DNA of 12,081 bases, taken from DATEJJ01 sp039649115. GTDB lineage: Bacteria > Actinomycetota > Actinomycetes > Mycobacteriales > Micromonosporaceae. Position numbers and translations under genes: made by a program. Each line of letters begins with the position of its first letter. The stretch's first letter is position 1. The notes beneath the pieces are model-generated. The model did no database searches, had not been told where the DNA came from, and saw only the letters and a program-made list of their open reading frames with translations. The stretch spans positions 1-12,081 of the forward strand of contig JBBWZQ010000239.1 in NCBI GenBank assembly GCA_039649115.1. Reading direction: 5' to 3'. This document shows, one piece after another, positions 6,369 to 12,081 of this stretch.

Positions 6369-7591
6369 TGATTGACGATCTGGAGCTCGCGTTCGAGGAG
6401 CATCCCGAGCGCGGTCGCCAGCGCCATCGACATCGGCGCAGCACCCGGCGGAAAGAGCAGCGCAAGGCGGAACGGGGCGGAGGCGGCCGGGCTCGGACGT
6501 TTATCGCCCTTTTTCTTACTCTTGCCCTTTTCGGCGGTCTGGCCGGCGGCGCGTACTGGGGATATGACCGGGTAAGCGGGTTTTTCAATACGCCGGACTA
6601 CAGCACCGGCGGCACCGGCAACGTGTCGGTGCAGATCGCCACCGGGGCGAGTGCCACCGACATCGCCAACACCCTCTACGACAAGGGCGTGGTGAAAAGC
6701 GCCAAGGCGTTCGTGAACGCCGCCCGCGATGACCGGCGCAGCCAGAACATCCAACCCGGCTTCTACGGGCTGCACCTCAAGATGCGCGCCAAGGACGCCC
6801 TGGGCATGCTGCTGGACCTGAACAACAAGATCGTCACCAAGGTCACCGTGCCGGAAGGCATGATCAGCCTCGACATCTACGCGGCGCTGTCCAAGGCGTC
6901 GAAGATCCCGCTCGCCCAGTTCACCGAGGCGGCCAAGAACCCGGCCGCGCTGGGCATCGCGGACTTCTGGTTCAAACGGGGCGATGGGAAGCAGACCGCC
7001 AAGAACCTCGACGGCTTCCTCTATCCGGCCACCTACGAGTTCAACCCCGGCGCCACCGCCAAGGACATGCTCACCGCGATGGTGACCAAGTTCAACACCG
7101 AGATGACCAACCTCGGCTTTGTCGACGCGGTGCAGCGGAACCTGTCGATCTCGCCGTATGAGGCGCTGATCGCCGCCTCCATCGCCCAGGCCGAAGCGGT
7201 GCAGGACAGGGACATGCCGCTGGTGGCCAGGGTGCTGTACAACCGTGCCTACAGCGGCAAATTCGCCTGTAGCTGCCTCGGCCTGGACAGCGCCATCAAC
7301 TACTTCCTGCGGCTGCAGGGCAAGGACGTGAAGGCCTCGGAGAAAATCACCGTGAACGACCAGCACAACCCGAAGGACCCGTACAACACGTACGACTTCC
7401 CTGGCATGCCGCTCGGCCCGATCTCCAACCCCGGCGAGGCGGCGCTGAAGGGCGCGATGAGCCCCACGAAGAACAACAACACCTACTTCGTCACCATCGA
7501 CAAGCAGGGCACCATGGCGTACGCGACGACGCTGGCCGGGCACAACGCGAACATCCAGAAGGCCTGCCGCAACGGGATCCCGTTGTGCTGA
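6368..7591 (+). CDS. mltG: Endolytic murein transglycosylase MltG (YceG-like)
   Basis: A 407-residue membrane-bound lytic transglycosylase that cuts nascent glycan strands outside the membrane. The cytoplasmic tail (1-43) is Arg/His-rich, residues 44-66 are the transmembrane helix (FIALFLTLALFGGLAGGAYW), and the rest is extracytoplasmic. A LysM-like region (VSVQIATGASATDIANTLYD) precedes the YceG catalytic domain. The catalytic glutamate is most likely E276 in AASIAQAEAV, followed by VARVLYNR and the GLDSAINY segment; PGMPLGPISNPGEAAL matches the conserved end motif. Odd points: four cysteines outside (C301, C303, C400, C407), and a codon-use dip over the helix. Two starts are possible, GTG 6365 or ATG 6368, one codon apart. 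I took ATG, 8 bases after GGAGG (6355-6359); it shares one base with the ruvX stop. Identification is secure. Confidence 0.95.
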   Translation: MIDDLELAFEEHPERGRQRHRHRRSTRRKEQRKAERGGGGRARTFIALFLTLALFGGLAGGAYWGYDRVSGFFNTPDYSTGGTGNVSVQIATGASATDIANTLYDKGVVKSAKAFVNAARDDRRSQNIQPGFYGLHLKMRAKDALGMLLDLNNKIVTKVTVPEGMISLDIYAALSKASKIPLAQFTEAAKNPAALGIADFWFKRGDGKQTAKNLDGFLYPATYEFNPGATAKDMLTAMVTKFNTEMTNLGFVDAVQRNLSISPYEALIAASIAQAEAVQDRDMPLVARVLYNRAYSGKFACSCLGLDSAINYFLRLQGKDVKASEKITVNDQHNPKDPYNTYDFPGMPLGPISNPGEAALKGAMSPTKNNNTYFVTIDKQGTMAYATTLAGHNANIQKACRNGIPLC

Positions 7592-8409
7592 TGGGTAGGC
7601 GGGCGGCCGTGCTCGGCAAGCCGGTCGGGCATTCGCTCTCCCCGGTCATCCACAATTCCGGGTACGACGCCGCGGGGCTGCGCGGTTGGTCCTATGTGGC
7701 CATCGAGTGCGCCGAGGCCGAGCTGCCCGACCTGGTGTCCACGCTCGGCCCCGAGTGGGCGGGGCTGTCGCTGACCATGCCGCTGAAAGAGGCGGCGCTC
7801 GCGGTGGCCAGTGAGGTCTCGCCAGTCGCCGCCGCCATCGGTGCCGCCAACACGTTGGTACGCCGTCCCGGCGGCACCTGGTTCGCCGACAATACTGACG
7901 CTCCGGGCATGGAGTCGGTGCTGCGCGCCAATGGAGTGCCTGACGGTGCCTCGATCACCGTGCTGGGCGCCGGCGGCACGGCCCGAGCGGCGCTCGCCGC
8001 CGCGGCTGGGCTCGGTGCCGCCCGGGTCACCGTGCTCGCCCGCCGGCCGGCTGCGCTCGCTGAGCTGCGCCCGGTCGCCGCCGCGCTCGGTCTCGAACTG
8101 GTTGGCGCCGGATGGTCCGCGGCGCCCGAACATTTCGGCGCGGACGTCGTCATCTCCACCGTCCCAAAAGGTGTCGCCGACGCCTTGGTGACCACTGTGG
8201 ACTTCCGACCGTCCACAGTGGTCTTCGATGCGATCTACGACCCGTGGCCGACGCCCCTCGCGACCATCGCCGGCTCCGCCGGCTGCCGGGTGGCCTCCGG
8301 CCTGGATCTGTTGCTGGCTCAGGCGATCGGCCAGTTCGAGCAGTTCACCGGCGTGCCCGCCCCGGTTGACGCGATGCGCGCCGCGCTAGCCGAGGCCCGC
8401 CGCCACTGA
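7591..8409 (+). CDS. aroE: Shikimate dehydrogenase (NADP+)
   Basis: A 272-residue cytoplasmic enzyme that reduces 3-dehydroshikimate to shikimate in aromatic amino acid synthesis. Motifs: GKPVGHSLSPVIHN for substrate binding; LTMPLKE with the catalytic lysine at 66; GAANTLV; DNTD with D103 (100-103); the nucleotide loop GAGGTARAAL; ISTVPKG; FDAIYDPWPTPL; and GLDLLLAQAIGQFEQFTG. The position that is often NRT in AroE reads ARRPA; the arginines could still bind the NADP 2'-phosphate. The common GLxML motif is GLDLL, which I would not treat as a defect. Start choice: ATG 7591 overlaps the mltG stop by one base (TGATG); an in-frame GTG at 7585 would add two residues. No strong Shine-Dalgarno is present, so translation probably depends on coupling to mltG. 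The usual downstream aroC/aroK/aroB genes are not in this window. Confidence 0.95.
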   Translation: MGRRAAVLGKPVGHSLSPVIHNSGYDAAGLRGWSYVAIECAEAELPDLVSTLGPEWAGLSLTMPLKEAALAVASEVSPVAAAIGAANTLVRRPGGTWFADNTDAPGMESVLRANGVPDGASITVLGAGGTARAALAAAAGLGAARVTVLARRPAALAELRPVAAALGLELVGAGWSAAPEHFGADVVISTVPKGVADALVTTVDFRPSTVVFDAIYDPWPTPLATIAGSAGCRVASGLDLLLAQAIGQFEQFTGVPAPVDAMRAALAEARRH

Positions 8410-8438
8410 GCCAAATGGGCCAAGAGGCCCGCCACTGA
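8392..8438 (+). repeat. Imperfect duplication of the aroE 3' end with its stop
   Basis: Bases 8392-8409 (gaggcccgccgccactga, ending in the aroE stop) recur at 8424-8438 without one CGC triplet. The second copy would read Glu-Ala-Arg-His-stop. The copies are 14 bases apart. This may be a short tandem duplication; it has no coding effect because the first stop is used. Chance in GC-rich DNA is possible but the match is 15 of 15 after removing the triplet. Confidence 0.5.
8417..8430 (+). terminator. Short hairpin just after aroE
   Basis: GGGCC (8417-8421) and GGCCC (8426-8430) form a 5-base stem with an AAGA loop, starting eight bases after the aroE stop. There is no T tract. It is a plausible but weak end point for the alaS-aroE block. 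Confidence 0.3.
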
Positions 8439-8655
8439 CCCGGTCGTGGCTGCACGAACCAACCACCCGGCTCCTGCCTGTTGCTCCACAATATGCAGTC
8501 GAAGAACACCGATTCCGATGACGACACGCCCACCACAACAACGGGGCCGTAGCCCGTTCGGCGCGGCTCGGGTGACGGCGATCTTCGTTGAGGTTGTTCT
8601 GTCCCCTTTGGGGCGGATCAGCGGACGCACCGTCGTGCTCCAAGTGCGGCCGATA

Positions 8656-8711
8656 AGTGAATCTAGTGGATTTTTTGTCGTTGGAGCGACACAAACTCCA
8701 CTAGATCCACT
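8656..8711. repeat. Long AT-rich inverted repeat (25-base arms, 6-base loop)
   Basis: The left arm (8656-8680) and right arm (8687-8711) pair at 22 of 25 positions around TTGGAG; read as minus-strand RNA one mismatch becomes a G-U pair. The arms carry the core TCTAGTGGA/TCCACTAGA, and the right arm holds CCACT twice (CCACTAGATCCACT). Base composition is far more AT-rich than the surroundings, with a run of six T in the left arm. It lies between convergent genes, so a bidirectional terminator is possible. It is 246 bases past aroE and 144 past the regulator stop, which also fits a dispersed palindromic repeat, a small non-autonomous element, or a protein-binding site. Confidence 0.85.
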
Positions 8712-8753
8712 CGTTTCGTCGTCTGGGAAGGGATCGTGCGAATACCGAAGGGG

Positions 8754-8781
8754 TTGACGACCCCCACCCGCGAATTACACG
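8754..8781 (+). promoter_or_regulatory. Promoter-like pair pointing into the regulator's 3' end
   Basis: TTGACG (8754-8759, five of six -35 consensus bases) is 16 bases from TACACG (8776-8781, a weak -10). Downstream, a GGAG (8797-8800) lies eight bases before a GTG at 8809. The frame it opens (to 9162) runs antisense to the regulator and shows no protein-like features. It may be an antisense promoter, the leftover start of a displaced gene, or chance. Confidence 0.22.
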
Positions 8782-8818
8782 CACCCTCAAGAGAACGGAG
8801 AATCCTTCGTGCTGCTCA

Positions 8819-8850
8819 AGCCCGCGGGCCGGGCGGGGCCTCCTCGGGCT
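8819..8850 (-). terminator. Nested GC hairpin after the regulator gene
   Basis: AGCCCG (8819-8824) pairs with CGGGCT (8845-8850), and inside it GGCC (8827-8830) pairs with GGCC (8837-8840). In minus-strand transcription it begins five bases past the regulator's TAG stop (8856-8858). It fits a GC-rich actinobacterial terminator without a T tract. The CCCGCGGG palindrome there offers an alternative fold. Confidence 0.4.
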
Positions 8851-8855
8851 GTCCG

Positions 8856-11678
8856 CTACGCGCGGGTTGGATCGTACTGCGTGGCCATTCTGGCGAGTTG
8901 GACGCGGGAGGAGATCTCGAGTTTGGTGAAGGTGTGGCGCAGGTGGGAGGAGACGGTGTGCGGGGAGAGGAACAGTTGCTCGCCGATCTGGCGGTTGGTC
9001 AGGCCGCGGGCGGCAAGCCGGGCGACCCGCAGCTCGGATTCGGTCAGGCCGCCCCAGCCGGTTCTGCGCGGTTGCGGGGAGCCGATGCGGCGGCGTACAC
9101 CCAGGTTGCGCAGCTTTCCCCTGGTTCGGGCAGCGTCGCGGGTCGCGCCCAGGCGCACGTAGGTCTCGAAGGCTTCGCCTAGCCATTGCGCGGCGGTGCT
9201 GCGGTGACCGCTGGTCGCGGCGTGCGAGCCGGTGTCCTCCAGCGCGGAGGCCAGCGCGAGCGGACGCACGCCGCGGCGGTGGCGTTCGACCGCGGCTGCC
9301 AGCGCGTCGGGGTCGCCGTCGAGCAGCCCCCGGGCGTGGGCCGCGACGCCGGCCATGGTCGGGGTGGCGGGGTGGTCGGCGGCGCGCTGCTCGGCCCGCT
9401 CCACGGTGTGCAGCGCACGCGCACGGTCCCCGGCGGCGAGCGCGATCCGCACCAGCTGGGTGTCGTCGGTGATGTCGCGCGGCAGGCTGGGCAGGCCGTT
9501 GCCCGGCTCGTCCTCGTCGGTCGTGAGGTAGGCCAGTGCCCGCGTCGGGTCGCCGTGGGCGGCCGCCTCCAGCGCCCGCAGCCAGGTGAGGGACTGGCGC
9601 ATGCTCGGAAGCCGCTGGTCGACCCGTTCGGCCCCGAGCCGGTGTGCGGTAGCCACCAGGCCGTCGTCACCGGTGTGCAGCCCGATCCGGCCCAGGGTCA
9701 GTAGGCCGGCGGCGTTGGCGACGTTGGCGCCGCCGACGTCGGCCATCGCCAGCGCGGCGTCCAGGTTCGCCCGGCCGTCGTCGAGGCGGCCGGCCTGGAA
9801 TAGCAGTCGACCGCGCCAGGCGAGCCAGATGTGCACGGCCCAGGCCCGTCCCTCCCGCTCGGCGGCGGCCAGTCGCACGCTCGTGTCCGCCAGCGCCATG
9901 TCGAGGCCGTCCAACACCGCCTGGGCCTCGCAGCGCCATGCGGCGGCGACGTCGCAGCGGGGATCCTCCGAGCCGCGGGATTGTCCCCGAGGGATCGCGT
10001 CGATGGTCTCGATCATCTGCTCGTACCGCTCCTCGGCGTACTCGAGCACCGCAGCCGCGGTGCGCAGCGCCGGCTCGGCGCTGCGCTCGCCGCAGGTGCG
10101 GATAGTGTCCGCGGCGAGGCCGGCCACCCGTCCGGCCTCCCGGTAGTGGCCGCTGGTCGCCAGGTTGTGGGTCAGCCGGGCCAGGTGCTGGGCGCGCAGA
10201 CCGGCAGGCACACCGTCGAGCGCGAGCGCCTGCCGGTTGTCCTCGGTGCGCTCGCCGGGTGAGCGGGAGAACATCACGGACAGGTTCAGCCGGACCTGCG
10301 CCTCCTGCTCCGGCGGCAGGGTCCGCTGGAACTCCCGCGCGGCCAAGGCGGTAGCCTCACCCGGCCGGCCCGCGGCGTGCAGCCGCAGCACCGTCTCCGC
10401 GACCAGCGCGCCGCGGTGCGGGTCGTCGACCCCGGCCAGATCCAAGGCGCGTGCGGTGATGTCCGCGGCCGCCGCCGGCTGGGTCCCGGCCAGCTGCGCC
10501 GCGGCGGCCCGCAGCGCGGCGACCGCGGCCGTGTCGCCGGGACCGGCGCTGGCCAGCAGCAGCGGCGCCACCTCCGCCGCGCTCGTCCCGGCACTGAGCA
10601 ACACCTGCGCCGCGTGCCGCTGCAGCGCCACCCGCATCGACGCCGGGATGGTCTGCAGCACCGCCTCCCGGACCAGGTCGTGCCGGAACTCCAACCTGCC
10701 GTCCACCTCGGCCACCAGGTCCGCGCGCATCAGCTCCGCGATCGGCCCGAGCAACGCCGGAGGCGAACTGCCTGCGAGGAGCGCGAGCCGGTCGACGGAG
10801 AACCGGCGCCCGAGCACCGCGGCCAGCTGCACCGCTTCCCGGGCCTGGGTCGAGACGCCGTCCAGCCGGTCCCGCATGCCCTCCCGAACCCGGGCCGGCA
10901 GCAACTCGTCGAGCAGTTCGGCGTGGCCGTGTTCGACCCGGACCAGCCCCTCCTCCCGCAGCCCGTCCAGCAACTCCACCAGCAGGAACGGGTTCCCGCC
11001 GCTATGCCCGGCCAGCCGCAGCAGGCGGGCATCGGCCTGCGCGTCCAGTCGGTCGGCGGTCACCTCGGAGACGGCCTTGGCCGGCAGCGGGCCGAGCGGC
11101 AGCCGCACCGCGCCGCCCTCGAACAGCCGGGTCAGCGTGCTGCGCAGGTCGGCGCCGGCCGCCGACGACCGGACCGCGAGCACCCACAGGATCGGCACCG
11201 GCGCCAGCTGCGGCACCAGCGTCCGCAGCGCCAGCAACGTCACCGCATCGGCCCACTGCACATCGTCGATGACCAGCAGCAGCGGCTCCCGCAGCGCCGC
11301 CTCCTCCAACAACGCCTCCAACTCCCGCAACAACCAGTACCGCTGATCCGGCTGCGGATCCAACGCCCGCAGCCGCTCCGCGCTCAGCAGTGGCGGCGAC
11401 CCGGAATGCAACGCCCCCAGCAGGCATGACAACGCAGCGACTTGATCGGCCTCGTCCGCCTCACCCCGGGCCACCCGCAGCCCCGCAGCCCCGGCCAGAC
11501 TGACCGCCTCCGCCAGCAGCCGGCTCTTGCCGATACCCGGCGGCCCCTCCACCACCACCACACCGCCCGTGCCCGCCCGCGCGCCCGCTATCCGTCGCGC
11601 CAGCACCGACAACTCCCCGTCGCGGCCGCGGGTCCCGCGGCCCCCGCCCGCCGAGGCGGAAGCGGCCCGCACAGACAC
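8856..11678 (-). CDS. LAL-type LuxR family transcriptional regulator (STAND ATPase)
   Basis: A cytoplasmic DNA-binding regulator of about 940 residues, in the size range of large ATP-binding LuxR (MalT-like) proteins. N-terminal ATPase: Walker A GPPGIGKS at 45-52, Walker B LLLVIDDVQWAD from 133, and the family motif GHSGGNPFLLVELL. A long Ala/Leu-rich helical-repeat middle (TPR-like, about 350-870) is likely the ligand- or partner-sensing part. The last 63 residues are a LuxR helix-turn-helix (LTESELRVARLAARGLTNRQ, then SPHTVSSHL). All ATPase and DNA-binding motifs are intact. Start: GTG 11678 is preferred. An in-frame GTG at 11762 would add 28 Gly/Arg/Val residues using codons rare here (GGT, AGG, TTG, TGT, ACT), unlike the body; GTG 11672 is also possible. 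It is convergent with aroE and divergent from the gene at 12056. Relatives often control polyketide or other specialised-metabolite clusters; the target here is unknown. Confidence 0.92.
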   Translation of the reverse strand: MSVRAASASAGGGRGTRGRDGELSVLARRIAGARAGTGGVVVVEGPPGIGKSRLLAEAVSLAGAAGLRVARGEADEADQVAALSCLLGALHSGSPPLLSAERLRALDPQPDQRYWLLRELEALLEEAALREPLLLVIDDVQWADAVTLLALRTLVPQLAPVPILWVLAVRSSAAGADLRSTLTRLFEGGAVRLPLGPLPAKAVSEVTADRLDAQADARLLRLAGHSGGNPFLLVELLDGLREEGLVRVEHGHAELLDELLPARVREGMRDRLDGVSTQAREAVQLAAVLGRRFSVDRLALLAGSSPPALLGPIAELMRADLVAEVDGRLEFRHDLVREAVLQTIPASMRVALQRHAAQVLLSAGTSAAEVAPLLLASAGPGDTAAVAALRAAAAQLAGTQPAAAADITARALDLAGVDDPHRGALVAETVLRLHAAGRPGEATALAAREFQRTLPPEQEAQVRLNLSVMFSRSPGERTEDNRQALALDGVPAGLRAQHLARLTHNLATSGHYREAGRVAGLAADTIRTCGERSAEPALRTAAAVLEYAEERYEQMIETIDAIPRGQSRGSEDPRCDVAAAWRCEAQAVLDGLDMALADTSVRLAAAEREGRAWAVHIWLAWRGRLLFQAGRLDDGRANLDAALAMADVGGANVANAAGLLTLGRIGLHTGDDGLVATAHRLGAERVDQRLPSMRQSLTWLRALEAAAHGDPTRALAYLTTDEDEPGNGLPSLPRDITDDTQLVRIALAAGDRARALHTVERAEQRAADHPATPTMAGVAAHARGLLDGDPDALAAAVERHRRGVRPLALASALEDTGSHAATSGHRSTAAQWLGEAFETYVRLGATRDAARTRGKLRNLGVRRRIGSPQPRRTGWGGLTESELRVARLAARGLTNRQIGEQLFLSPHTVSSHLRHTFTKLEISSRVQLARMATQYDPTRA

Positions 11679-11691
11679 AAGCGTGACGGTT

Positions 11692-11720
11692 GCCCTACAA
11701 CCGACCACAGTCAAAGCCAA
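11692..11720 (-). promoter_or_regulatory. Candidate promoter of the LuxR-type regulator
   Basis: On the minus strand TTGGCT (11715-11720) is 17 bases from TAGGGC (11692-11697), a weak -35/-10 pair with ideal spacing. Transcription would begin a few bases before the GTG at 11678, giving a very short leader. If correct, it excludes the GTG at 11762 as the start. The match is weak. Confidence 0.25.
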
Positions 11721-11848
11721 ACCACCCCCGCGGCACCTACCCCCACCGCGACCGGAGCCCACCTCGCATGAACGATCCCCGCCGGCGGATCCGCGGCCGG
11801 TTAACCATCACACGCCCGGCGCATCCGGCCGGCGACCAGGCACAAGCA

Positions 11849-11866
11849 ATCGCGCGAGCACGCGAT
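11849..11866. promoter_or_regulatory. Possible operator dyad ATCGCG-N6-CGCGAT
   Basis: Perfect 6-base inverted half-sites separated by six bases, in the divergent region, about 170 bases upstream of the regulator start and 190 upstream of the next gene. An 18-base dyad is a reasonable size for a dimeric helix-turn-helix protein, but short GC-rich palindromes are frequent in such DNA. No second copy was noticed nearby. Confidence 0.3.
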
Positions 11867-11927
11867 GCGCAGACCGGCACGGCACAGCCACCCTGAACAC
11901 AAGACCACGCCACAGCGGGAACCAGAA

Positions 11928-12056
11928 ATGATCACGTACTGCAAGACGGACACGATCCGCCGCCGGGCGCCGCCCCGTCGGCGTGATGTCGATCGCGGTC
12001 GCCGCCCGCGCGCTGGCGCCGTTTTGCGTCGGTCACATTTCGAGTGGAGTTACTGA
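11928..12056 (+). CDS. Doubtful 42-codon Arg-rich frame coupled to the next gene
   Basis: ATG 11928 follows GGGA (11917-11920) by seven bases, and its stop (12054-12056) shares one base with the next ATG (TGATG). The product (MITYCKTDTIRRR..., ending FEWSY) is very Arg-rich with no recognisable domain. It could be a leader peptide that couples translation, but its composition looks like a random frame in GC-rich DNA. Another short frame overlaps it from ATG 11986 (MSIAVAARALAPF..., stop at 12078) with no visible ribosome binding site. Weakly supported. Confidence 0.2.
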   Translation: MITYCKTDTIRRRAPPRRRDVDRGRRPRAGAVLRRSHFEWSY

Positions 12057-12081
12057 TGAGCAATACCAAGGAAGGTAGCGA
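12056..12081 (+). CDS. Start of a gene cut off by the window end
   Basis: ATG 12056 is preceded by GTGGAGT (12044-12050), giving a GGAG core six bases before the start, and opens MSNTKEGS with no stop before the window ends. Codons AAT, GAA and GGT are compatible with a polar N-terminus. Too little is visible to name it. It is divergent from the large regulator, so it is a candidate target or partner. It also lies immediately after a small upstream frame (TGATG overlap). Confidence 0.55.

Larger units (their letters stand above)
8410..8855. other. Non-coding stretch between convergent aroE and the regulator gene
   Basis: About 446 bases with no convincing gene in any frame. The open frames here have arbitrary composition, no good ribosome binding site with a matching domain, and lower GC around 8450-8720 than the flanking genes. 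It contains the aroE 3' duplication, a weak hairpin after aroE, a small CCCC-TTT-GGGG hairpin (8603-8613), the 56-base inverted repeat (8656-8711), a promoter-like pair (8754-8781) and a nested hairpin at the regulator's 3' end (8819-8850). It may be a remnant or boundary of inserted DNA. Confidence 0.6.
11679..12055. other. Divergent intergenic region
   Basis: About 377 bases between the regulator start and the gene beginning at 12056. It probably holds the promoters of both genes. I see the weak minus-strand promoter pair, a 6-6-6 dyad (11849-11866), a 10-base GCGGATCCGC palindrome (11785-11794) and a doubtful small frame (11928-12056). No stable domain-bearing protein is encoded. If the plus-strand gene is the regulator's target, its operator should lie here. 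Confidence 0.5.

Noticed and set aside
6290..7543. 417-codon minus-strand frame opposite mltG
   Set aside because: Its His/Val/Arg-rich product has no motif and lies fully opposite an unmistakable mltG.
8603..8613. CCCC-TTT-GGGG hairpin as a terminator
   Set aside because: Only four base pairs, no T tract and far from any stop codon; too weak to call.
8446..8757. 103-codon plus-strand frame in the aroE-regulator gap
   Set aside because: No ribosome binding site, no recognisable domain, passes straight through the inverted repeat, and its composition looks random.
10165..11429. Two long plus-strand frames opposite the LuxR-type regulator
   Set aside because: Ser/Arg-rich and Gln/Arg-rich products typical of shadow frames; the minus-strand gene has intact Walker and helix-turn-helix motifs.

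Overview
The window is very GC-rich, with G or C at most third codon positions, AGGAGG-like ribosome binding sites, GTG starts and TGATG/ATGA gene overlaps. Gene order DUF948 - DUF6167-like - alaS - ruvX - mltG - aroE is the conserved actinobacterial order around alanyl-tRNA synthetase. Together with the protein styles this points to a filamentous actinomycete, most likely Micromonosporaceae. The family level is an inference and could be wrong; the phylum is secure.

Left part (1-2070): the 3' part of a gene that enters from outside the window. It encodes a long Arg/Ala/Gly/Glu-rich, repeat-built and probably disordered cytoplasmic arm, one transmembrane helix and a small extracytoplasmic domain with six cysteines. 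A GC-rich hairpin follows, then a promoter-like TAGGGT box. Middle part (2255-8409): a co-directional housekeeping block. It holds a DUF948 coiled-coil membrane protein, a small membrane-anchored protein, alaS, ruvX (YqgF nuclease fold), mltG (endolytic peptidoglycan transglycosylase) and aroE (shikimate dehydrogenase). The small protein overlaps alaS by 4 bases, and ruvX/mltG and mltG/aroE overlap by 1 base (or 4 and 7 with alternative starts), so these are probably translationally coupled. A 150-base gap with a hairpin separates alaS from ruvX.

Right part (8410-12081): character changes after aroE. A roughly 450-base non-coding stretch carries an AT-rich 56-base inverted repeat and lies between convergent genes. 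On the minus strand is a large LAL-type (STAND ATPase + LuxR helix-turn-helix) regulator of about 940 residues. Divergent from it, after about 380 bases with a dyad, only the first eight codons of another gene (MSNTKEGS...) are visible. The aro genes that usually follow aroE are not here, so the regulator and its neighbour look like an accessory insertion into an otherwise conserved neighbourhood.

No tRNA, rRNA, CRISPR array, transposase gene or phage gene is visible. The most unusual items are the repeat-built membrane protein (with a TTA codon inside a repeat unit), the 56-base inverted repeat, and the regulator with its mostly unseen divergent partner.
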